Part shown: positions 1 to 7,049 of the stretch, in pieces
Position numbering within the stretch: position 1 is the first letter of the stretch
Layout: each line of letters opens with the position of its first letter
Assembly (NCBI GenBank): GCA_015232555.1
Contig: JADFZJ010000009.1
Span: forward strand, 1 to 64,000
DNA: 64,000 nucleotides
Source: Desulfamplus sp.
GTDB lineage: Bacteria; Desulfobacterota; Desulfobacteria; Desulfobacterales; Desulfobacteraceae
Reading direction: 5' to 3'
Notes under the pieces: generated by a model
What the model saw: only the letters and a program-made list of their open reading frames with translations
The model's database searches: none
Told to the model about the DNA's origin: nothing
Made by a program: the position numbers and the translations under genes

Positions 1-125
1 AGTAGGAGGTGTTTTTAGGTTCTCTAAAAACTCCCTTGTTTAAATATTGTTACGTTCCAATACATAAAAACCTCAGCAAAAAATTGAAAGTATGGGCATT
101 GTTTATCCTATCAACTTATTTATTA

Positions 126-557
126 TTATATTCCTATCTCCAAAAATTCGGAGATTAAATTCCACTTTTCTTCATAATGTTCGTAGTTAGGTATGTCTTT
201 CATATTGACTTTACCCCAGTCTTTACTGCGAGGTGCAAGCTGAACAAGTTCAACTGGAAATACATAATATTTTGGTGGCAACACTTCTTTTTTGCCATCT
301 TTTGAGCCACGATTTAGCAATACCACAACCACGAAATCACACTCAAAATTTTTGATAGGAAATCCCCCTGCACCAGTTCTCCATCTGCTCTTAACTTGAA
401 TCATAGCAGACTTGTTTGATTCTGGATTAGTGGCAACTAAATCATAACCAGGCATATTGGTATACGTTTTATAGGAAGCTATTTTATTTAAAAGAAGCTG
501 ACCTAATACAAGAAATTCAGCTCCTTCAGCTTCAAGCCTTGTGTCTAATCGTGACAT
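126..557 (-). CDS. PD-(D/E)XK nuclease-like hypothetical protein
   Basis: A 143-residue protein of unknown role. Around residues 38-57 it reads GYDLVAT followed by QVKSR, the Asp...Gln/Glu-x-Lys spacing of restriction-endonuclease-like (PD-(D/E)XK) folds; Asp39, Gln54 and Lys56 would be the metal/catalytic set, with Glu residues near 11-14 as a possible fourth ligand. No DNA-binding domain is visible, so the substrate cannot be named. The length fits small single-domain members of this fold, which occur in defence islands and near toxin-antitoxin modules. It lies downstream of a DUF29 relic and MazEF on the same strand, separated by about 190 bp, so it may be transcribed alone. The fold call is inference from one motif; an inactive or structural role is possible. 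Confidence 0.6.
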   Translation of the reverse strand: MSRLDTRLEAEGAEFLVLGQLLLNKIASYKTYTNMPGYDLVATNPESNKSAMIQVKSRWRTGAGGFPIKNFECDFVVVVLLNRGSKDGKKEVLPPKYYVFPVELVQLAPRSKDWGKVNMKDIPNYEHYEEKWNLISEFLEIGI

Positions 558-590
558 GATACTACCAAATGAATAGTGATTGTCTCTAAT

Positions 591-749
591 TTACAAATCA
601 GATTCAGGATAATAGGTCTTATCAAAAGCCTGCTCTAAAGTGTATGGACAACTCTGTGGAAAATCAGACTCAAACAGCCCTGTCTCTAAAGCTGCATATT
701 CGATAGCATCAGTGTAAGCATCTGTTATTTTTTCTTCAATTGAAATTAG
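591..749 (-). pseudogene. DUF29 family C-terminal fragment
   Basis: Read on the minus strand this stretch encodes about 52 codons with no start, ending at a TAA at 591-593. The reading contains ALETGLFESDF, then PQSCPYTLEQAF, then YYPESDL, which matches the usual C-terminal end of DUF29 proteins (ETGL..xxFP..CP(W/F)T.EQ...xD.(F/Y).P). The front of the domain is missing: the frame runs straight into the last codons of the mazF-like gene and reaches a stop at about 774. It is therefore a decayed remnant, probably cut off when the neighbouring toxin-antitoxin module arrived. DUF29 function is unknown. The family match is from memory of the motif. Confidence 0.6.
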
Positions 750-1075
750 TATGCAAAAAGCTCTTGCAAACAGTTAATTATTTCGAGTTGAACGTTTTTG
801 GTAATTATACCAATTCTTTGAATTAATCTGGATTTATCAACAGCTCTTATTTGATCCAATAATATTAATCCATTTTTGTCTTGGAAATCACATGGGATTC
901 TTGTTGGAAATGTAAACCCCTTGGATGTCATTGGAGCAACAATAACGGTTTTCAGTGCGGACATTTCATCGGGGGAAATGACAACACAAGGTCTTGTTTT
1001 TTGAATTTCAGAACCTTGAGTTGGGTCTAACTGTACCAACCAAATATCAAATCTATGAATGTTTGGGTTTACCAT
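746..1075 (-). CDS. MazF/PemK-type toxin endoribonuclease
   Basis: A 109-residue type II toxin of the MazF/PemK/CcdB fold, expected to cleave mRNA in the cytoplasm when free of its antitoxin. It shows the family pattern: RFDIWLVQLDPTQGSE with the GSE loop near the N-terminus, then KTRPCVVIS, VIVAPMTS and the LDQIRAVDKSRL segment. The open frame could begin at a TTG at 1081, but the ATG at 1075 has AAGGTG seven bases upstream and is preferred. The gene overlaps the 3' end of the preceding AbrB-type antitoxin by 7 nt, so the two are translationally coupled, antitoxin first. Autoregulation by the complex is usual for the family. All key segments are present, so it is probably intact. Confidence 0.9.
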   Translation of the reverse strand: MVNPNIHRFDIWLVQLDPTQGSEIQKTRPCVVISPDEMSALKTVIVAPMTSKGFTFPTRIPCDFQDKNGLILLDQIRAVDKSRLIQRIGIITKNVQLEIINCLQELFAY

Positions 1076-1323
1076 TCCCAATCACCTTTAGTAACCAATG
1101 GTGCTTCTAACCATTCCATATCTTCATTGCTTGATGCTTGGAACTGATGAGCTTTATCAAAATGTTCTTTCCAACCTTCTCTGTGTTTTTTTACTGGCTG
1201 AATCAATAGTCCATCGTCAGTCACTATAAATTTCAGTTCTTTATCTCCCAAATGAGCTTGCTCAATAATTGCTTTTGGAATTCGTATGCCTTGAGAATTT
1301 CCTATTCTGATTAAAGTTGTCAT
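1069..1323 (-). CDS. AbrB/MazE-type antitoxin
   Basis: An 84-residue protein with a SpoVT/AbrB swapped-hairpin DNA-binding domain at residues 1-45, visible as RIGNSQGIRIPKAIIEQ, the standard MazE-like signature. The acidic, Trp-rich C-terminus (ending GDWEW) is the part that normally wraps around and inhibits MazF. It lies directly upstream of, and overlaps, the mazF-like toxin gene. AGGTAGG just before the ATG gives a good ribosome-binding site. The complex is expected to bind the promoter region at about 1325-1400, as AbrB-type antitoxins usually do; no clear operator palindrome was picked out there. Confidence 0.88.
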   Translation of the reverse strand: MTTLIRIGNSQGIRIPKAIIEQAHLGDKELKFIVTDDGLLIQPVKKHREGWKEHFDKAHQFQASSNEDMEWLEAPLVTKGDWEW

Positions 1324-1423
1324 TCCTACCTCTATATGTGGATTATGTAATTACTTTATAGCCACACACGGATTGATTGTCAAATTGTAATTAAGGAAGC
1401 ATTGGGACTAACCATATTATTAT

Positions 1424-1458
1424 CAAGCTATCCATGACCATATATCACGGATAGCTTG
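1424..1458 (-). terminator. Hairpin at the end of the acyl-CoA operon
   Basis: A 10-bp perfect stem (CAAGCTATCC / GGATAGCTTG) with a 15-nt loop follows the last open frame of the leucine-type degradation operon on the minus strand and separates it from mazEF. There is no long T-run after the stem, so it may be a weak or Rho-assisted terminator, or an mRNA 3'-end stabiliser. Confidence 0.5.
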
Positions 1459-1471
1459 CAAATATTAAATC

Positions 1472-1555
1472 TTACCACCCATCAGGCAGTTTTTGATCTG
1501 ATTTTTCACCAAGTTTCTCTTTTAGTTTGGCAAGACACGGACAGGCATAGTGCAT
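1472..1555 (-). CDS. Possible 27-residue CxC small protein
   Basis: A short open frame directly after the HMG-CoA lyase-like gene, starting MHYACPCLAKLKEKLGEK and ending LPDGW, with AGAGGG about five bases before the ATG. The Cys-Pro-Cys near the start and the charged rest look protein-like. The same frame is open upstream to a GTG at 1598-1600, which would give 42 residues and overlap the lyase stop. I do not recognise the family. It is reported because the ribosome-binding site is good and the gap to the next hairpin is short; it could also be chance coding. Confidence 0.35.
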   Translation of the reverse strand: MHYACPCLAKLKEKLGEKSDQKLPDGW

Positions 1556-1592
1556 GTGTCCCTCTTTAAGGTTCTGCCGTTTGGGATAGCCA

Positions 1593-2771
1593 TTAAGCAC
1601 TGTATAGTTCGGTAACGCTCTTTGGCAGCTCTCCATTTAACAATATGAATGAGCGGCAGTGCATGAACTCGCGACCAAGCTTTTCCTGTCGGGCGGCAAA
1701 AGTATCCAGTACCTCGGCACGAAATTCACGCCCCAGAGCCAACAGCCTTCCTTGATCTATTCCTGTATCAACCCCAATCTCATGGAACATTGTAACCATG
1801 TCTTCTGTGGAAACCAGACCATGGTTAAAGTGATCACTGTAATAATCGCCCTCACGTCCTTTAATCGGAACGCCGTCAACCGTGTTAGCAGGTTGACCGC
1901 CAATTCCTGACATACATGATTCAAACCGAATAATGCCGGCTTTAAGGGCGGCTGCTGCATTTCTTAGTGCTGATGCCATGTTTTTGGTGTGAAAATGGGC
2001 AACGTAGAGTTTGGGGTCTGAATAATCACGACCGTCTGGTCCTTTGCCCATCTCTTTGGGATCAAGCACACGGCTAAAGAACTCATAAGCCTTGTGATAA
2101 TCAGTAACAGAGCCGTCATGGTCAGCAAGTTCTATGTCATCTGCCCCGCAATCTAAATAGCGTTTTACAAAAGCAATGGCAAAGTCTAATTTTTCAGCCA
2201 TGCTGTATTGCTTGTTAAATGTTTCAAAAGGACTGCCCCAAATGGTGCTGACGGTACCGTTTACTACCATGCCCCGACTATGGGCAGCTTTTATGACCTG
2301 TTCGGTCATTGCAAAGTACTGGTCATGCGTCTTGCCTGAATTGGCTTTCTGATGTTCGGGACAGGTTGAGGTCATCTGGAGTATTCGATCCGGACCAAAC
2401 CCGGCATCAAAGTCCTTAAAGGCACGTTCTGCCCCTGTTTCATGGATGGAAACTGCTGTAAGCTCAACATCGCCGCCGTTGCGTTTCATCATTTCGCCTA
2501 TGGTTTTGCCGTTAGGCATCTTAGTTTCGCTGTTCAGCAGCCGTTTTAGTACTTCCGTGGCATCGGGAAAAAAGGGGACAAATTTTGGATGTCCGTAGTT
2601 TGTGGCTTCCAAACGTTTAAAGCCTGCTATAATTAAGCCTTCCAAATATTTGACCTTGGTATCGGTATCTATGATGGTTTCCAGCGATTGTAAACCGTCT
2701 CTGATACTGATATCACTAAGTTCTACTTTTTTCCCTGCAAAATCTTTTTTTGATATATAAAGTTCTGACAT
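1593..2771 (-). CDS. HMG-CoA lyase-like DRE-TIM metallolyase
   Basis: A 392-residue member of the DRE-TIM metallolyase superfamily (HMG-CoA lyase, homocitrate and isopropylmalate synthases). The N-terminal SDISIRDGLQS carries the Arg-Asp dyad, and AHFHTKNMASA supplies the two metal-binding His residues. In operon context it would split 3-hydroxy-3-methylglutaryl-CoA to acetyl-CoA and acetoacetate, the last step of leucine breakdown. The loop of classic lyases, GLGGCPYA with the catalytic Cys, reads GIGGQPA here, so the Cys is Gln. The protein is also longer than the usual 300 residues, with additions around 75-110 and 235-255. Base composition by eye is richer in G+C (about 45-50% in several lines) than its neighbours, which may mean recent transfer. 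Substrate is therefore uncertain. Confidence 0.75.
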   Translation of the reverse strand: MSELYISKKDFAGKKVELSDISIRDGLQSLETIIDTDTKVKYLEGLIIAGFKRLEATNYGHPKFVPFFPDATEVLKRLLNSETKMPNGKTIGEMMKRNGGDVELTAVSIHETGAERAFKDFDAGFGPDRILQMTSTCPEHQKANSGKTHDQYFAMTEQVIKAAHSRGMVVNGTVSTIWGSPFETFNKQYSMAEKLDFAIAFVKRYLDCGADDIELADHDGSVTDYHKAYEFFSRVLDPKEMGKGPDGRDYSDPKLYVAHFHTKNMASALRNAAAALKAGIIRFESCMSGIGGQPANTVDGVPIKGREGDYYSDHFNHGLVSTEDMVTMFHEIGVDTGIDQGRLLALGREFRAEVLDTFAARQEKLGREFMHCRSFILLNGELPKSVTELYSA

Positions 2772-2821
2772 TTTTTCCTCCTTTGTGGTGCTGTTATCTT
2801 TAGCCCGCCAGCAATTGACTT

Positions 2822-4411
2822 CTAAAATCTGAAATTACCAAATGATGGTTCACCAATCTCCTTTAACAGACTTACTTCAAACGCCATTCCTAACCACTCG
2901 CGTATTTCAGAGAATTTAAGAACTCCATCATTTAAAAGCCTTGATGCACAGAAAAACGGATGAGCTTCACCATCATATTTTGCAATCATCTTATCTTGAA
3001 ACGCATCTTTTTCTTCCTGGGTCATGGGTTTGCCGCTGCCTTTACGTTTTGCCTCTTCAATCGAGAGAAGCACACCTCCAGCACTTTTTCCGCTCATAAC
3101 AGAGGTTCTTGCCCGCATTGTGATAAACAGGAAATGTGGGCGATAGGCTCTTCCGCACATTCCATAGTTTGCAGCACCATTATCTGGACCTATTACAAGC
3201 TGAATCTTTGGCACCTGAGCACAGGAGACCGCTCTGACCAGATCTGCCCCATACTTACCGATACCCGCATGTTCAGAATCAGACCCTACCATAAACCCCG
3301 GGGCATTCTGGATAAACAGGAGAGGAATCTTCTCCTGAGAGCATCTTACAATCCACTCAGTTGCCTTTCTTGCAGCTTCATAAAAAATAATCCCAACGCG
3401 ATTAGAGCAAATAACCCCCACAGGAAAACCTTTTATTCTGATTTTGCCGGTAATGATATTATCTCCCCGTCCCTGGGCATAGTCTTTTTTGTACTCCTGA
3501 AAGACACTGCCATCAGCAATGCACTCAAGAATCTGACGGGAATCTATAGCCTGATGAGGAAAGATTGGCATGTAATCATAAATATTGTCAGGCGGAATAG
3601 CAGGTTCTTCTTCCTGATAGCGGTGCAGGTTGATTGTCTGCGGTTTTTCAAGAGAGAGGATATCGCGAACTTTGGCAACTGCCTCAGCCTGATCATAGCA
3701 AAGATGATCTGCCCCTCCTGATATTTGGGTATGAACCGCAGCACCACCTAAATCTTCAGCAGAGATAGTTTCACCAGTAGCCATTTTGACTAAAGGAGGT
3801 CCGGCAAGAAAAGAAAATGACTGCTGGTCAATCATGATGGACTGACACGCCATAAATACAATATATGCACCGCCAGCAGTGTTGCCGCCTGTACTCATGG
3901 TTATCTGTTTCAAACCTTTTGCCGACATTCTTGCCATATTGTAGAAAATAGTGCCAAAATGCTGGTCATCAGGAAAAACATCAGCCTGCATGGGCAAAAA
4001 CACACCGCCAGAATCGCCGATATAAACAGAATTGATACCGCACTGATCAGCAATTGCCTGTGCTCTCATGTGTTTTTTAAGTGTAATTGGAAAATATGTG
4101 CCAGCCTTGACTCTTGAATCGTGCCCCACAATCATTGTCCAGTTGCCATGTATTTTACCAAGTCCTGTGACAATAGCGGCACATGGCACATCGTCAACTC
4201 CTGGATAACCCATGCCAAAACCTGCAAGTTTAGAGAGTTCAAAGAATCTCGTGCCCGGATCTATCATATCTTGAATAAGGTCTCTAACAGGACGTTTATT
4301 TTTAGCAGCTAAGGAATCAACCGCCTTTTGTCCGCCGGGCCATGTTGCCTGATATTCACGTTCTGCAAGCAGTGCCTCTTCATTTTCCCAGAATGTTCTG
4401 TTTTCGCTCAT
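2822..4411 (-). CDS. Acyl-CoA carboxylase, carboxyltransferase (beta) subunit
   Basis: A 529-residue biotin-dependent carboxyltransferase subunit with two crotonase-fold halves: GDSGGVFLPMQ at 132-142 and TGGNTAGGAYI near 175 in the first half, and IPLLFIQNAPGFMVG with the Gly-rich GKYGADLVRAV in the second. It resembles methylcrotonyl-CoA carboxylase beta and propionyl/glutaconyl-CoA carboxyltransferases. Between a methylglutaconyl-CoA hydratase-like gene (4-bp gap) and an HMG-CoA lyase-like gene (50-bp gap), the likely substrate is 3-methylcrotonyl-CoA. No biotin carboxylase or biotin carrier gene is in the window, so partners must be encoded elsewhere, or it could work with a decarboxylase of the glutaconyl-CoA type. 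Length matches the family. Confidence 0.85.
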   Translation of the reverse strand: MSENRTFWENEEALLAEREYQATWPGGQKAVDSLAAKNKRPVRDLIQDMIDPGTRFFELSKLAGFGMGYPGVDDVPCAAIVTGLGKIHGNWTMIVGHDSRVKAGTYFPITLKKHMRAQAIADQCGINSVYIGDSGGVFLPMQADVFPDDQHFGTIFYNMARMSAKGLKQITMSTGGNTAGGAYIVFMACQSIMIDQQSFSFLAGPPLVKMATGETISAEDLGGAAVHTQISGGADHLCYDQAEAVAKVRDILSLEKPQTINLHRYQEEEPAIPPDNIYDYMPIFPHQAIDSRQILECIADGSVFQEYKKDYAQGRGDNIITGKIRIKGFPVGVICSNRVGIIFYEAARKATEWIVRCSQEKIPLLFIQNAPGFMVGSDSEHAGIGKYGADLVRAVSCAQVPKIQLVIGPDNGAANYGMCGRAYRPHFLFITMRARTSVMSGKSAGGVLLSIEEAKRKGSGKPMTQEEKDAFQDKMIAKYDGEAHPFFCASRLLNDGVLKFSEIREWLGMAFEVSLLKEIGEPSFGNFRF

Positions 4412-4415
4412 AATT

Positions 4416-5225
4416 CTATCGTCCTTTATATACAGGTTTACGTTTTTCTCTAAATGCTGTTAATCCTTCAACTCGATCCTCTGTAGGAATGGTTACGCGA
4501 TAAGCATTAGACTCAATGGCAAGACCAGTAGTCAAATCTGTCTCAACACCTTGATTGATTGCATATTTTGCCATCTCAACAGCAATTGGTCCTGTTTCAG
4601 CTATCATATCAGCCATTGCCATGCACTCATCAATAAGTTTTTCTGGCTCGCAAATTTTATTTGCAAGACCGATTGATAGAGCCTCGGCAGCATCAACTCT
4701 TCTTCCTGTAAAGATAAGCTCTTTTGCCTTTGCAACTCCTATAACTCTTGGAAGCCTTTGAGTTCCGCCGCCGCCAGGAATAATTGCAAGACGAGTTTCT
4801 GTCAGACCCATTACAGCAGCTTTTGAGACAATTCGTATATCAGATGCAAGGGCAAGCTCAGTCCCGCCGCCAAGGGCAATTCCATTTACTGCTGCAATTA
4901 CTGGTTTATTTAAGTTTTGAACTGATGTGAGAAGATTTCTAATCGTTAGAATGAACTTTTTGACCTCATCTTGAGACAGAGTTCCACGCTCTTTTAAATC
5001 TGCACCAGAACAGAATGCTTTTTCTCCAGCACCTGTGATGATAACGGTCCTAATTTCTGAGCGATACTGTAAAGCATCAACTGCATCTCTTAAAGCATAA
5101 AGCATCTCAAAATTGAGGGAGTTCATAGACTTTGGACGGTTAAGGGTCAGTATAACTGTATGCCCTCTATCTTCTTGTATAAGAACTGGTTGGTTTTCTA
5201 TATTTTGATTATTATCAGTAATCAT
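4416..5225 (-). CDS. Enoyl-CoA hydratase, 3-methylglutaconyl-CoA hydratase-like
   Basis: A 269-residue crotonase. The oxyanion-hole segments are FCSGADLKERG near residue 70 and NGIALGGGTELALA near 115; the run LAIIPGGGGTQRLPR holds the loop before the second active-site Glu. The stretch from AKELIFTGRR to the C-terminal TAFREKR is very close to mammalian AUH as I remember it (RNA-binding 3-methylglutaconyl-CoA hydratase), so hydration of 3-methylglutaconyl-CoA to HMG-CoA is the best guess. It sits between a HicA toxin gene (28-bp gap upstream) and the carboxyltransferase (4-bp gap downstream) and should share their transcript. The N-terminal 15 residues are variable. Confidence 0.85.
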   Translation of the reverse strand: MITDNNQNIENQPVLIQEDRGHTVILTLNRPKSMNSLNFEMLYALRDAVDALQYRSEIRTVIITGAGEKAFCSGADLKERGTLSQDEVKKFILTIRNLLTSVQNLNKPVIAAVNGIALGGGTELALASDIRIVSKAAVMGLTETRLAIIPGGGGTQRLPRVIGVAKAKELIFTGRRVDAAEALSIGLANKICEPEKLIDECMAMADMIAETGPIAVEMAKYAINQGVETDLTTGLAIESNAYRVTIPTEDRVEGLTAFREKRKPVYKGR

Positions 5226-5253
5226 TTATTACTCCATTAAATTATTTCTACAA

Positions 5254-5466
5254 TTATAATAATTTTTTAAATTCTTCTATGGATAATCCAGCGTCTTTAG
5301 CAATTCCACCCATCGTAAAAGCATTGATAGGGTTTGCCCTTGGAATAGTTAGTATTCTTGAACCATCGGTCATAATAATATGACCACTCTGACGGACTAC
5401 TTCAAATCCAACTTTTTTCAACGCTTTTACAGCCTGTTCATGATTAATTCCTGGTATTTTAGGCAT
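5254..5466 (-). CDS. hicA: HicA family mRNA interferase toxin
   Basis: A 70-residue HicA toxin with the double-stranded-RNA-binding-like fold. It shows GFEVVRQSGHIIMTDGS with the catalytic His, followed by TIPRANPIN and the C-terminal IAKDAGLSIEEF helix. It should cleave mRNA when released from HicB. Its ATG overlaps the hicB stop by one base (TAATG), so it is coupled to the antitoxin in the order hicB-hicA. The pair interrupts a catabolic operon, lying between the acyl-CoA dehydrogenase and hydratase genes with short gaps on both sides. Confidence 0.9.
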   Translation of the reverse strand: MPKIPGINHEQAVKALKKVGFEVVRQSGHIIMTDGSRILTIPRANPINAFTMGGIAKDAGLSIEEFKKLL

Positions 5467-5660
5467 TACGCAACCTGTATCTCTCTTATTTCATATCCTT
5501 GGCAAAGAGTTTCAGCTACTTCCTGATAATCTTTGATTGCATCAATGATATTTGCAATAGCTTCCTCTTCAGTATTGCCCTGTGACCAACAACCTGGCAA
5601 CCCAGGAACAGAGATACTAATCCCTTCATCAGTTTTATGTAATGCTATTTTATATTTCAT
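5466..5660 (-). CDS. hicB: HicB family antitoxin (short form)
   Basis: A 64-residue HicB with only the partially degraded RNase H-like domain, seen as SVPGLPGCWSQGNTEEEA followed by a helix IANIIDAIKDY. No C-terminal helix-turn-helix or ribbon-helix-helix domain follows, so this short form probably cannot bind its own operator and relies on the host operon promoter. It precedes and overlaps hicA by one base. It lies 35 bp downstream of the acyl-CoA dehydrogenase gene on the same strand. Confidence 0.88.
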   Translation of the reverse strand: MKYKIALHKTDEGISISVPGLPGCWSQGNTEEEAIANIIDAIKDYQEVAETLCQGYEIREIQVA

Positions 5661-5695
5661 CTTGCTAAACCTTTATACAATTACGAAATAATTAT

Positions 5696-6844
5696 TTAAC
5701 ACCCAATATACCTTGAAATTACAATCCTCTGAACCTCTGAAGTGCCTTCACCTATATCAAGAAGTTTTTGGTCTCTGTAGAATCTCTCAACATTATACTC
5801 TTTCATAAGACCGTAACCGCCATGAATTTGAACAGCATGATTTGCAACCCTTCCCATAAGCTCTGAACAGTAGAGCTTTGCCATTGCAGCCTCTTTCTCA
5901 AACGGGCGTTTCTCATTTCTAAGCCAGCACGCCTTATACATAAGATTTCTTGCACATTCGATCTCCATTGCACAATCAGCAAGTTTAAATGCAATAGCCT
6001 GAAATTTGGAGATTGACTGTCCGAACTGTTTTCTCTCTTTTGCGTATTGTAGAGCAAGATCGTAAGCACCTTGTGCACCACCAAGCCCCATTGCACCAAT
6101 TGAGAGCCTTCCGCCGTCAAGAGTTTTGAGCATCTGATGAAATCCATCGCCCTGTTTGCCCAAGATATTCTCTTTTGGTACACGAACATTATCAAAATAG
6201 AGTTCAGCAGTGTTAGAGGCTCTCCACATCATTTTTTTGTGCATGGGAACTGCCTTAAACCCTGGAGTTCCTTTTTCAACTATAAAACAGGTATATTCAG
6301 GCTTACCGTTTGCCTTTGTACCAGTGATTGCCTGAACAGTTACACCAAGTGTCATTTCGCAGGCAGCATTGGTGATAAAAATCTTTGAGCCGTTGATAAT
6401 CCAGTCATTTCCATCTGGAACTGCTGTGGTTTTACTGCCTCCAGCGTCAGAGCCAGCAGTTGGTTCTGTTAAGCCAAATCCCCAAAGAGCTTCACCCCGA
6501 CATAACGGTGGAAGATATTTTTGTTTCTGCTCTTCTGAGCCAAAGTAATATAAAGGACCTATGCCAAGCGAGTTGCCAGCGGCAACGGTTGCAGCTTGAG
6601 AGCCGTCAATTCTGGCGACCTCTTCAACTGCTATAATGTATGAAAGATAATCCATACCCTGACCCTCATACTTTTCAGAGACAAACATTCCAAAAAGACC
6701 GATTTCTCCCATCTTGCGGGTAAGTTCAGTGGAAAACTCCTCCTTCTCATCAAGCTCGCTTGCGATTGGGGCAATCTCTTTCTGGGCAAAATTTCTTACC
6801 TCTTTACGGATCATCTCCTGCTCTTTTGTAAGATCAAAATTCAC
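5696..6844 (-). CDS. Acyl-CoA dehydrogenase (flavoprotein)
   Basis: A 382-residue acyl-CoA dehydrogenase of standard length, using FAD and passing electrons to electron-transfer flavoprotein. Signatures seen: GLTEPTAGSDAG in the middle domain, ERKQFGQSISKFQAIAFKLAD, and QIHGGYGLMKEYNVERFYRDQ. The C-terminal segment reads DIGEGTSEVQR with Glu at about 366, the catalytic-base position of short/medium-chain enzymes. Isovaleryl-CoA dehydrogenases have Gly there and place the Glu elsewhere, so despite the leucine context this may be a different branched- or short-chain enzyme. It is the first gene of the degradation operon, preceded by a TetR-type operator-like palindrome, and a ribosome-binding site AAGGAGG lies just upstream of the ATG. 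Confidence 0.9.
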   Translation of the reverse strand: MNFDLTKEQEMIRKEVRNFAQKEIAPIASELDEKEEFSTELTRKMGEIGLFGMFVSEKYEGQGMDYLSYIIAVEEVARIDGSQAATVAAGNSLGIGPLYYFGSEEQKQKYLPPLCRGEALWGFGLTEPTAGSDAGGSKTTAVPDGNDWIINGSKIFITNAACEMTLGVTVQAITGTKANGKPEYTCFIVEKGTPGFKAVPMHKKMMWRASNTAELYFDNVRVPKENILGKQGDGFHQMLKTLDGGRLSIGAMGLGGAQGAYDLALQYAKERKQFGQSISKFQAIAFKLADCAMEIECARNLMYKACWLRNEKRPFEKEAAMAKLYCSELMGRVANHAVQIHGGYGLMKEYNVERFYRDQKLLDIGEGTSEVQRIVISRYIGC

Positions 6845-6921
6845 CTTGTATCCTCCTTAATTTCTATGAATGATAGTTCTTTAGTTTGGGCGATCTGATT
6901 ATATTTTCAGTAATACTGCTT

Positions 6922-6954
6922 ATTATAAATATAGTTCCGAACGAACGCTCAGTC
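6922..6954 (-). promoter_or_regulatory. Putative promoter with TetR-type operator
   Basis: On the minus strand a perfect TATAAT (-10 candidate, 6922-6927) lies downstream of an imperfect palindrome, GACTGA GCGT TCGTTC, at 6939-6954. GACTGA-N4-TCRGTC-like sites are typical of TetR/FadR-type regulators in front of acyl-CoA catabolic genes. The palindrome overlaps the expected -35 position, which fits repression. The half-sites match each other at 4 of 6 positions. Leader to the dehydrogenase ATG is about 75 nt. Motif recognition is by eye. Confidence 0.45.
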
Positions 6955-7049
6955 TGTTTAAAACAGATATATATTTGTTGAATTGTTTTTGTCAACAATT
7001 TTTCAAAAATTACTCTAATTTTTTATTTTGGGCTTGATTTGATGGGGAA

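Noticed and set aside
2960-3721. 253-codon plus-strand frame
   Set aside because: Antisense to the carboxyltransferase, which has full family motifs; composition is not protein-like.
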